In this document: piece by piece, positions 1 to 8,863 of the stretch
Position numbering within the stretch: position 1 is the first letter of the stretch
Layout: each line of letters starts with the position of its first letter
From: a virus
Direction: 5' to 3' (one strand)
Length of the DNA stretch: 63,871 bases
IMG/VR virus record: IMGVR_UViG_3300025012_000086
Location: 1 to 63,871 of that record
Translations under genes and position numbers: made by a program
The notes under the pieces: model-generated
Told to the model about the DNA's origin: nothing
The model's database searches: none
Seen by the model: the letters and a program-made list of their open reading frames with translations, nothing else

Positions 1-1520
1 TGACAGCCAAAGAGGAAGACGTTTCCAGCCAGGTGAAGAGGGAGGAAGCCAGAAAGAAGCTCTTCCCCGAGGAGTGGACCCCGAGGGCTGAGAAAGAACT
101 CCAAGATGCCAAGGCTGCAGCAGCTGCAGTAGCCAGGCCCAAAGTCGTCACCGCCCCAGGGTCGGTTGCTGTCGGCAGGTATTTCAAGACTACACCAAAT
201 AGCTCGACCATTGAGGTGGCGAAGCTACTTCCCAGGAGCGAACGTATCGATCCTGGGAAATTGGCGTCGGCTCAGTCGTTGATGGATAAAGCGGTAGCTG
301 GTATTGGTCAGAAAAGAGAACCGTTACGAGTTATTAAAAGGGATGACGGGACAATTAAGGTGTTGGACGGAAATACCACCATACACGAGTTGGCGGCTCG
401 TGGTGAGAAATATGCAGAGGTGCAGTTCGTCCAGAAAGCCACACAGGGTAAGTCTGCCAGCAAGAGCATGGATGCTTTATACGATAGCGCCATGGCGGCT
501 GTCGGCTCAATAAATAAGCATGTTGGCGAAATAGCCGAGGAAACTGGTGGGACGGTAAAATTACGCCCGTTCGAGGGTGGTCTTAAGAAAAGAGAGACAG
601 CAGAGCTGAAGCTTAAAAACAAATACGGTGGTAACGTTTCGATGATTGACGATGTGGTGGCGGCAACAATCATCTACAAAGATTACGACCACATGAAGGG
701 GGCTTTTGACAAGATAAAGAAACAGGAGAATGTTCTGTCGTGGAAAAACAGATACGACCAGGAGAGTTTGGGCGGGTATAGAGATATCCAGTTCACTATG
801 ATCGCCGACAATGGGCATATTTACGAGATGCAACTCAACACAGAACCCATGATGCAGGCTAAAAAACAACTACATGCCCTATACAAGGTGACAGGACTCC
901 TGACTCACGAAAATATAGATAGTGAAATAAAAGCATCGGCACTAGACAGGCTCAACGATCTCATGAATTACGGTTATGATGCCGCACTATCATTAGCCAA
1001 TGGTGGCAGTCAGGATGCTGTCGAAGATTTTCGCTCTGAATTATCTGGCATCGCTGAAGATTCGGCAAGAATTTTAAGTTTAGTTAATGAGTCTGTGACC
1101 TCTGACCGTCTCTCCCCGTCAACCAAGAAGATTCTCCTTGATTTTGTGTCCAGAACAAATAAATCACTACCGTCACCTAACAACACTTCCGTTGATACCA
1201 TATCAGACCCCCTTGTCGCTGGCTCTACTCCAGTGAATATTTTAACCAAACAAAATAATAATGTCAACAGAAATCTAAGTGAGGGCCAAGGTGGGCAAAA
1301 AGCTGCCGAGAAAATTGCCCCAAAAACCAGGCAATTTGAGGGCAACAAAGTCTTTACCGCCGACAAGGTGGAGAGCGCCAGGAAGAGCCTCAAGGATGCC
1401 CGTGGTAGGCTGAGCGCCGGAGTTGACCCTGAGCTGCTGGGTCACGTCATCACTATCGGTGGGGCTTATTTTGAGCAGGGCGTAAGGGATTTCGCCGAGT
1501 GGTCGGGCAAGGTGATCGCC
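1..1520. repeat. Left copy of terminal homology with RelA/SpoT cassette
   Basis: Positions 1-176 align to 62940-63115 with 27 mismatches counted by eye, and about 1309-1520 align to 63660-63871 with about 7 mismatches in 207 bases. The intervening 177-1308 has no counterpart in the right copy. Both blocks are in the same reading frame of the polyvalent gene, and the two copies differ in length by 588 bases, a multiple of three. Confidence 0.9.
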
Positions 1521-4500
1521 GACGCAGGGGAGCATTACCGCAAGTACCTCAAGGAGGGATTCGAGATAGTAAGGAACCATCCTTCATTCTCGAAACAAGA
1601 AAAGAAGATCGGCGATTTCTTTAACTGGGAGCCGCCGACAGACGCCAATGGCAAGATCAAGGGGGCGCCGCCGAACGTCAATTCCAAGGAAGATCTCGAT
1701 AGGATGAGGCTGAAAATCTCACGGCTCCTGAAGGAGGGCGAGGTGGGCCGCTTCTGGTACGAGAATTCCTCCAATGCCATTCTCAAGGCGATGAACGGCG
1801 ACGTAGCCAAGGCCGAGAAATTCATCCAGCTCATAGCCATCTACTCGCCGCAAGCCCAGGTCCAGGCCAATACGGTGTTCGCCGTCAAGGCATGGAACCA
1901 GTTCGTCAACAACGTTCCGAGGGATCAGTTTAAGGTCAAGACCGCAGACCAGGATGGAAAAGCGGTCGATGTTCTCTATGACAACAAGCCATTCGACGGC
2001 AGGAAGACCAACAGTTTCTATATCAATCTCGTCAGCCAGATCATCTACAACGACCCGACAGCCATCGCCAAGATGGACCTCGACTCCTCCACCGTTGCGC
2101 TACTTAAGGAAAAGGCCACAATCGACATGTGGATGAAGCGGGCTTTCGGCTACGACGACATCGTTGTCAGGGACGATAAGGGCACCGGTCAGTACTCATT
2201 CATGGAGAACGAGATACTCAGGGTAACCGATAGGCTGAACGCCAGTCTCAAGAGGGGCGACAAGAAGTGGATTCCGTTCCAGGTGCAAGCCGCTGTTTGG
2301 ACGGCGATGAAGGCCAGGTATGAGGATGCCGTGGTCAAAACCAAGACCTGGAGCGAGTCGGTCAAGAAGGGTTACTCATTTATCGGAGATAACGGCAGGC
2401 CAGAGTTCAAGAAGGACGCAGAGTCACTGAAGCAACACCGTAAGATCTGGCACCGGCAGGCCATGTTACTACCGGCGAGAAAGGCCAGGGAGAATGCAGA
2501 ACTTACCGCAGCAGATTTCTCGACGTTCATCAACAGGGCTACATCGACAATCACCTGGGAGGCGATCCCTAGCTCTTCGTTTGAGTACGATATATTCAAT
2601 GCCTCGCCAGCAGTTAAGCGCATGTTTACTTCTGAGGCTAGGGGGCTGCTGCTGTCGAATGACGGCGCTGACATGTTAGCGCAGAGACTCGGGGTGTCAA
2701 TCTCCTTCGTGAGCGATGGAGCTGGTGCCTACGGTGGTAACGTCAACCCTAACAGTCTCAGCCATGTGGTCCTGGCGAAAGAGGGCGGTGAGTTTGTCCG
2801 CGACAACGCCAGGGATTACGCTCTCGCGATCCAATACATTTTTAAACAGGATGCGGTTCCATGGTTCAGGGCTGATGCGGCTATGCTGTCGAAGGTCAAT
2901 CAGGATAAGCAGAAATTCCGGGTGGTCAACGAGAGGGGCACAACTATCTCACGTCACAATTCCCTGGCCGAAGCCCAGGCTGCAGCGGCAAAACGCGGTG
3001 AATCATTCTCCGTGAAGGGCGGTAAATATGCTCGGGGTGTGGTGGTAGAATTCTCGGAAAACATCACAGAAAACCTAGAAAATAAAGTCCTGGCAGCACT
3101 CGGTGAAGGAGCTGGATTTACTAGGATTTCTAACAACCAGATCGCGATAATAAATTTCAGGGACGACTCGACGGGTGTGCCGTTCGTAGATGACGAAACT
3201 TTCATGGGCGGGGTCCAGTCATTCCTCGACAACCATGGTGCCGATCTCGGTGTTGCCGAGGCGAAATCCATGTGGGCCGAAGGGGAATATGGATACGTCC
3301 ACAACTGGAGCGAAGACGGTAATGGCGAAACGATTCTCGATAAAGGAAGCATCGGTGAACGATCAGATCTACAACGGTGGCTTCGTGATAGGCGGTCAGA
3401 CTTCGAAAGTCTTATCCAGCAATACTCGGGCGAAAACCTCAAGCTCCGTGAGCAAGAAGTCAAGGAATTCGAAAAGCTCGGTGGAATAAAATTCCAGGCC
3501 ATAGAGGTTTCAATCCCCCTCGACTCAGACGGAAATATGAACCTGGTTCACTGGTCACCAGTTCCAGGTATGAAGACTATTGATCCAGACAGATACGGAG
3601 AAGGCATTTCAGGGGCCGAGGCGAAGAGACAGCATGCCGATCCAGACAACTGGGTCAACAGGACATATTACGGGATAGGGGGCGGTGGATACCGCAAGGA
3701 AGTGGGCCTCGGCCAATACCGATACGAGGCCAAGGTTCCTCCCTCGAAGATGTACGATTTTGCCAAAGACCCAGAAGGGCTTAGAGCTAAAGCTCAGGCG
3801 GCTAGGACACAGAATCCATTCATTAATGCTACCAACCTGTACGAGAAATTCATCAAGGACGCTGGATATCTTGGCTACTGGTCAGACATGAATGGTGGAA
3901 AGGTGGCTGCTATTTTTGGCAAGATCACCCCAACCAGGGAGACATTACAACCAGAGGCCGGGGTTAAGCTGCAGGCTGGACTTGGTAAACTCTCTTCAGG
4001 GCTTCCGCGAACAGTATTCGATAGCCTCCTCTCTAGCCTAAGCCCTGGCCAAAGGAGTGTGGCATCCAAGCTGGTAAGCAGCGGCAAGGTGGTGCTTATG
4101 ACAACCGACGAAGCCATAGCCGAAGCCAAGGAAGCCGGATATTCCAAGGCCGAGCTTGATGCAAATCTCGTGCCAATCGGAATAGAGATTCCCGGAAAAA
4201 CCATACTGGTTCCCGAGAACATCCCCAGCGGCGAGTTATGGGGGTCACTGCGTCACGCAATAGGCACCCATATCGGCAGGATGATGGCCAATAGCGCTGA
4301 ATTCCAGATGATGAAGAAAACCATCGATAGGCGGCGCGGAGAAAAGTCAGACACCGGGGATGCTATCAGGCGGGCAATCGAGCAGATTCCAACCGGCACG
4401 GCCAAGGAGGATTTCAGCGAGGAGATCCTTGCCTACATGGTGAGTACGTCAGAGGACGTCGGGATCGTCAGGCGCATTATTGCGATGATAAAAAGTATGG

Positions 4501-7500
4501 TCACGCGCTTCGGAGTTTCGTACAAGATCTTCAACGAGAAGGACTTCAAGGCTCTGGCGGATCTCGCGATCAGGAGGGAAGCACGCAGTGACAAGCCGAC
4601 AATGTTTGACATCGAAGGGATAAAGTTCCAGATGGCTGGCAGGGAAAGCCTCACCACCGGCATCAATATGAGAGACGCCAAAATCTTCCTACGAGATAAA
4701 GGCGTACAGTTGAGTAACGTAGAGCCAGACGATTATCTTAAGCTCGCAGTGTCTCACGGCTACCTCAAGGACGAGGGCAAGCAGCTTTCCCTAATGGAGA
4801 AAGCCCAGGCGATGAAGGAGGGTGGTGCTGACAGGAAATCGATATGGGATGAAACCGGCTGGTGGGAGATGGTTCCAGGTGAATGGCAGTACGAGATTGA
4901 CGACTCCACCGGTAAGTGGGACGCCAGGACTTGGGGCATGATGAAGCCCAATGCAGCCGTGCCTCTTCCTGAGGTTTACAATAATCCACCGCTGTTTAAG
5001 GCGTACCCGTATCTCAAGGAAGTGAGGGTCATTGCAGCGAAGCTCGATCAGGGCCATCTCGGCGGCTGGGACCAGGAGGGAAATATCAGAATCAATATAA
5101 CCCTGTTTGACCCAGCAGCAAGAACAGTCCTTGAGCACGAGATGCAGCACGTCATTCAAGATATCGAGAACTTCTCGAAGGGCGGAAACGTCGCCAATCA
5201 GATCAAGAAGAACCAGGATAAACTCACTCAGCTCGATAGGCAGATAGCCAGTATCAACGAACAAATGTCGTGGATCGCAGCAAACGGGCCACAATACCAG
5301 GGCCAGCTCGTACCTGAGGCCAGGAAGCTCTACGATTCCCTCATGGAAAGCCGAAGCGTACTTGGCGCTGAGTGGGTCGTACTGTCTGGCAACATCAACA
5401 GTATCAGCCACAACGAATACAAACGGTTGACGGGTGAGGTACAGGCCAGGCTGACACAGGCCAGGCTTGGCATGTCGAAAGCGGACAGAAAGAAACATCC
5501 GCCGTGGGAGACTCTTGAGGGAATGCTCATGGGTGAGGGGCTGATGGGTATGAATCAGAAGCCAGAGGATATCCTCATCTCCCGGAAGGACGCTACTTCC
5601 GCAGGTTGGGCTGACTCATACACGCCTACCCCGGCAGTCGGCTCAGTACATCCTGCAGTGACCTTCCTGGATAGGATGGCCAATACAGTTGATTTCAAGG
5701 GCAAGTTTGACGAGATCGCCACCTACTTCTGGAACAGGGATAAAGCGATTGAGCGGGTGCAGGAGAGTATAGGTCCGCAGCCAATCGAGCGGGATCATGC
5801 CACCCTGAAAGGCCTTGTCGGCAAGATTATGGCCAACGACGTTAAGCAGTTTGACAAGAATGTCCTGCAGCCGTTCCTCGATTTCCTGGCAAAGCACAAG
5901 ATCTCTATCCAGGATGTTGAGGAGCTGGCACATGCCCAACACGCACCTGAACGCAACCTGCAGATGCGCCGGGTAAACGCCAGGCGGTACGTTGACAACC
6001 TCCTTATTTTCATGACCGACGCCGAGAAGCGCCCGTGGCAAGACAAGCTCGGGCTTATCCAGGATGAATTCGTCATGAACGACCAGACCAGAAACAAGAG
6101 GCGCGACAACACAATTGCCCTGGTTGAGGAGATGGCCGACACCGTGCGGAGTCAGCGGGCGCAGGTTGACCAACTCGCCAAAGAATTTGCCGCTAGGGTC
6201 TTCACCGCTGAAGAGATCAAAAAAGGCACACCGGAATTCCTGCAAAACCGTCTGCTCAATATGTATGAGAGGCTGGAAAAACGCGAGTCCATTATCGCCC
6301 ACTGGGATGATGTCAAGGGTAGACTCTCGGGAATGACAAATGGACAGGCCAGAGCTATAGAGGACAGATTCCAGGGAAGACAAGAGGTTTACCGGGCAGC
6401 AGAGATGATGCGGTCAATCAGTCGTGCCGCTCTCGATATCAACCATGAGGCAGGGGAACTGACCGATGACGAGTACTCGGCGATCATCGGCACCTATCAG
6501 TACCACGTGCCCCTCATGAGGGAAGAGGCCGATGAAGGGAAGACGCCAACCGGCAAGGCCGGGGTAGGGCCACTTGGCAAGCCGATAAAGATCGCCTATG
6601 GATCTACCAAGGGCGTGGCGCACATACTTGGCCACGTGGTTGACAGATACCAGTCCGCCCTCACACGGAGGCGTAAATTAGAGGCTGGAAGGGCGCTGTA
6701 CGAGATGGTGAAACAAAACCCTGATGAAGGTCTATGGTCAATCGGCGAGCTTGAGAAGGCCCCATATCTCGATAACGAGGGCAATGTCAGATTCTACCCG
6801 GACCAGCAGCTGGACCCGAAATACCAAACCTACGTCAAGGTCGATGGCGTCAAGCACATTATCGAGGTGGCGAAGGATAACCCTATGGCGGTTCGCTTCA
6901 TGGAGGCTATCAATCGCCAGGTCACCCCGCTCGGTCCAATTATCAGGGCGTCTGGTCATGTCACGAGGATACTCGCCAGGCTGTCCACCACATGGACCCC
7001 AGAGTTTACCCTGCCAAACTTTATCCGCGACTTACAGACAGCCATGGTCAATATGTCATCGACCGAAGCAGCTGGTATGCAGTCGAAAGTATTCGGGAAT
7101 ATCCGTAGCGCTGTTGCTGGTATCTACCGCGAGGAGCGCGGGAAACCTTCAGGCCAGTGGGGCGCTATCTACCGTGACGCTGCAGAGAACGGCGTCATTA
7201 TGGGATGGATGCGGTCGTATGATGACGTGGCCCAGTTGTCAGAGAAGATCCAGTCGGACCTTGAGATGAAGAAGGGCGGGCACAAGATCAAGGAGAACTT
7301 CATGCGTCTCGGTAATTTTATCGAGAGCGTCAACCTATCTGTCGAGAACGGCGTCAGGGTGGCAACATATCAGGCCCTGGTAGAATCAGGGATCGACAAG
7401 CGTAACGCGGCCCGTATTGCCTCCAACCTGACAGTTGATTTCACGAAACACGGTACGGCAGGGCCAGCGATGAACTCGCTCTGGATGTTCGCCAACGCCG

Positions 7501-8537
7501 GAATACAGGGCAACGTGCGGATACTACAGGCCGTAACATCCTCGCCGACTGTCAGAAAAACGGTAGTTGGTATCGCTGCATTTGGAGCATTCGCAAGCTT
7601 CCTTGGCGCTATTGCTGGCGGTGACGACGATGACGGGGAGTCCTACTATGATAAGCTGAAGCGGACAAACCCGGCGCTGTTTGAGCGCAACATAGTGCTC
7701 ATGGTTCCCGGTGGCGAGGGCAAACATATCAAGGTTCCTATGGCCTACGGGTACAATATCTTCTTCAAGTTTGGCGAAGAGATAGGTAGCGTCATGCGGG
7801 GGCAGAAGCCCGTAGAGGCGGCTATCAGATGGGGCAAGGCCTTCATTAATAACTTTAACCCACTGGCCGCTGGCACCATCCTGCAAACCGTGGCACCTAC
7901 CCTTCTGGACCCGCTTGCCCAGGTAAGAGAGAATGCTGCATGGCACGGTGGTCCTCTCATGCCTGCCGGTAACCCGTGGGCGAATCAGCCAGACAGCGAG
8001 CTTTATTTCAAAGATGTAAACCCGGCGTCTAAGGCGGTGACCGAGTGGCTCAATAGACATACCGGTGGTAGTAAGTACCGGGAAGGGGCGATCTCTGTTT
8101 CGCCCGAAACTATCGAGATGCTGGTCGAGACATTTACTGGCGGTGCCGGTAAGATGGCCAAAGACGTACTGAATCTTCCGTTCGCAGTAGCAGATGGCGA
8201 TCTGTCGATCCGAAATGTCCCAATAGCCAGGAGGTTGATAGGCACCATGCCCACAGGAATAAACCGTCAGATCTACTTTGAGAACCGCGAGGAGATGAGC
8301 ACCTTCGTTCGCGAGCTGAAGAGTGCAACCAAGGACGACAGACCAGGACTGATTCGCGAGCCGCTATACAAGATGGTCGGTGCCTTTGAGAGGACCGAAG
8401 AGAGAATCCGGGATCTCAATAGGCAGAAAAAAGAGATCGTCAGTAAGAAGGGCAATACTGATAGGATCGATAAGCTGATCGAGGACGCGCAAGTCGATTT
8501 TAATAAAAGATACAACAAGGCCCTTGGCCGAGATTGA
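3..8537 (+). CDS. Giant polyvalent virion protein, C-terminal part (5' end outside window)
   Basis: The frame is open to the left edge, so this is a fragment; a GTG at 33 is not its true start. Segments in order: ParB-like (about nt 201-430, with a DGNTTIHEL motif); RelA/SpoT-like nucleotidyltransferase (about 543-897, with GYRDIQ and EMQLNTEPM); a conserved helical block (1366-1575); several unnamed domains; an ADP-ribosyltransferase-like segment (about 3538-3930, HWS and RTYYGI motifs); a zincin-like segment whose HExxH reads HAIGTH (4254-4271); an intact zincin with HEMQH (5136-5150), like LPD23; long helical regions; and a C-terminal LPD38-like domain (about 6990-8530) with a hydrophobic helix near 7549-7630. 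Such proteins are packaged in phage heads and injected with DNA (known of the family). Its N-terminus is probably the gene starting at 61100, across the circle junction. Enzyme activities are inferred from motifs only. Confidence 0.9.
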   Translation, partial: TAKEEDVSSQVKREEARKKLFPEEWTPRAEKELQDAKAAAAAVARPKVVTAPGSVAVGRYFKTTPNSSTIEVAKLLPRSERIDPGKLASAQSLMDKAVAGIGQKREPLRVIKRDDGTIKVLDGNTTIHELAARGEKYAEVQFVQKATQGKSASKSMDALYDSAMAAVGSINKHVGEIAEETGGTVKLRPFEGGLKKRETAELKLKNKYGGNVSMIDDVVAATIIYKDYDHMKGAFDKIKKQENVLSWKNRYDQESLGGYRDIQFTMIADNGHIYEMQLNTEPMMQAKKQLHALYKVTGLLTHENIDSEIKASALDRLNDLMNYGYDAALSLANGGSQDAVEDFRSELSGIAEDSARILSLVNESVTSDRLSPSTKKILLDFVSRTNKSLPSPNNTSVDTISDPLVAGSTPVNILTKQNNNVNRNLSEGQGGQKAAEKIAPKTRQFEGNKVFTADKVESARKSLKDARGRLSAGVDPELLGHVITIGGAYFEQGVRDFAEWSGKVIADAGEHYRKYLKEGFEIVRNHPSFSKQEKKIGDFFNWEPPTDANGKIKGAPPNVNSKEDLDRMRLKISRLLKEGEVGRFWYENSSNAILKAMNGDVAKAEKFIQLIAIYSPQAQVQANTVFAVKAWNQFVNNVPRDQFKVKTADQDGKAVDVLYDNKPFDGRKTNSFYINLVSQIIYNDPTAIAKMDLDSSTVALLKEKATIDMWMKRAFGYDDIVVRDDKGTGQYSFMENEILRVTDRLNASLKRGDKKWIPFQVQAAVWTAMKARYEDAVVKTKTWSESVKKGYSFIGDNGRPEFKKDAESLKQHRKIWHRQAMLLPARKARENAELTAADFSTFINRATSTITWEAIPSSSFEYDIFNASPAVKRMFTSEARGLLLSNDGADMLAQRLGVSISFVSDGAGAYGGNVNPNSLSHVVLAKEGGEFVRDNARDYALAIQYIFKQDAVPWFRADAAMLSKVNQDKQKFRVVNERGTTISRHNSLAEAQAAAAKRGESFSVKGGKYARGVVVEFSENITENLENKVLAALGEGAGFTRISNNQIAIINFRDDSTGVPFVDDETFMGGVQSFLDNHGADLGVAEAKSMWAEGEYGYVHNWSEDGNGETILDKGSIGERSDLQRWLRDRRSDFESLIQQYSGENLKLREQEVKEFEKLGGIKFQAIEVSIPLDSDGNMNLVHWSPVPGMKTIDPDRYGEGISGAEAKRQHADPDNWVNRTYYGIGGGGYRKEVGLGQYRYEAKVPPSKMYDFAKDPEGLRAKAQAARTQNPFINATNLYEKFIKDAGYLGYWSDMNGGKVAAIFGKITPTRETLQPEAGVKLQAGLGKLSSGLPRTVFDSLLSSLSPGQRSVASKLVSSGKVVLMTTDEAIAEAKEAGYSKAELDANLVPIGIEIPGKTILVPENIPSGELWGSLRHAIGTHIGRMMANSAEFQMMKKTIDRRRGEKSDTGDAIRRAIEQIPTGTAKEDFSEEILAYMVSTSEDVGIVRRIIAMIKSMVTRFGVSYKIFNEKDFKALADLAIRREARSDKPTMFDIEGIKFQMAGRESLTTGINMRDAKIFLRDKGVQLSNVEPDDYLKLAVSHGYLKDEGKQLSLMEKAQAMKEGGADRKSIWDETGWWEMVPGEWQYEIDDSTGKWDARTWGMMKPNAAVPLPEVYNNPPLFKAYPYLKEVRVIAAKLDQGHLGGWDQEGNIRINITLFDPAARTVLEHEMQHVIQDIENFSKGGNVANQIKKNQDKLTQLDRQIASINEQMSWIAANGPQYQGQLVPEARKLYDSLMESRSVLGAEWVVLSGNINSISHNEYKRLTGEVQARLTQARLGMSKADRKKHPPWETLEGMLMGEGLMGMNQKPEDILISRKDATSAGWADSYTPTPAVGSVHPAVTFLDRMANTVDFKGKFDEIATYFWNRDKAIERVQESIGPQPIERDHATLKGLVGKIMANDVKQFDKNVLQPFLDFLAKHKISIQDVEELAHAQHAPERNLQMRRVNARRYVDNLLIFMTDAEKRPWQDKLGLIQDEFVMNDQTRNKRRDNTIALVEEMADTVRSQRAQVDQLAKEFAARVFTAEEIKKGTPEFLQNRLLNMYERLEKRESIIAHWDDVKGRLSGMTNGQARAIEDRFQGRQEVYRAAEMMRSISRAALDINHEAGELTDDEYSAIIGTYQYHVPLMREEADEGKTPTGKAGVGPLGKPIKIAYGSTKGVAHILGHVVDRYQSALTRRRKLEAGRALYEMVKQNPDEGLWSIGELEKAPYLDNEGNVRFYPDQQLDPKYQTYVKVDGVKHIIEVAKDNPMAVRFMEAINRQVTPLGPIIRASGHVTRILARLSTTWTPEFTLPNFIRDLQTAMVNMSSTEAAGMQSKVFGNIRSAVAGIYREERGKPSGQWGAIYRDAAENGVIMGWMRSYDDVAQLSEKIQSDLEMKKGGHKIKENFMRLGNFIESVNLSVENGVRVATYQALVESGIDKRNAARIASNLTVDFTKHGTAGPAMNSLWMFANAGIQGNVRILQAVTSSPTVRKTVVGIAAFGAFASFLGAIAGGDDDDGESYYDKLKRTNPALFERNIVLMVPGGEGKHIKVPMAYGYNIFFKFGEEIGSVMRGQKPVEAAIRWGKAFINNFNPLAAGTILQTVAPTLLDPLAQVRENAAWHGGPLMPAGNPWANQPDSELYFKDVNPASKAVTEWLNRHTGGSKYREGAISVSPETIEMLVETFTGGAGKMAKDVLNLPFAVADGDLSIRNVPIARRLIGTMPTGINRQIYFENREEMSTFVRELKSATKDDRPGLIREPLYKMVGAFERTEERIRDLNRQKKEIVSKKGNTDRIDKLIEDAQVDFNKRYNKALGRD

Positions 8538-8562
8538 TTGTCAAGAAAAAAGAAACTATATT
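8534..8562 (+). promoter_or_regulatory. Sigma70-like promoter after the polyvalent gene
   Basis: TTGATT (8534-8539), 17-base spacer, TATATT (8557-8562), followed 31 bases later by the ATG of the next gene with a GGAGGA ribosome site. It overlaps the stop of the polyvalent gene. The -35 box matches at four of six positions and the -10 at five of six. Confidence 0.5.
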
Positions 8563-8593
8563 CTTTAAACAAGGATTTTACCGGAGGACTCCA

Positions 8594-8854
8594 ATGGCAG
8601 CACCTAAAGATTTTCTAAGAAAGAATGGCGAGATGGTTCAGGCGTTCCCGCTCTACTCGGGACAGGTTAATATCCTTGCCGCCGCAGGGGCAAAGCACAC
8701 GAACTGTTTCTGTTGTGCTATCGATGGAACATTTACTGTGACATTCGCAGATGCAGTTTCTGCGTCGATAGCTATGTTCGCTGGTGATGTGTTTTCAATT
8801 CCTGGTGGCGGGACCGTATTGGCCACTGGTGGCGCATCATTCCATTATGTATAA
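8594..8854 (+). CDS. Small hypothetical protein, possible virion decoration protein
   Basis: An 86-residue protein starting at ATG 8594 after a strong CCGGAGGA site. It is rich in Gly, Ala, Phe and beta-branched residues, with an NCFCC motif near residue 37 and short alternating hydrophobic stretches that suggest a compact beta fold. It follows the polyvalent gene and precedes a 565-residue structural-looking protein, so a virion surface or accessory role is likely. That role is inferred from context; no family is recognised. Confidence 0.7.
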   Translation: MAAPKDFLRKNGEMVQAFPLYSGQVNILAAAGAKHTNCFCCAIDGTFTVTFADAVSASIAMFAGDVFSIPGGGTVLATGGASFHYV

Positions 8855-8863
8855 GGTGCGGCT

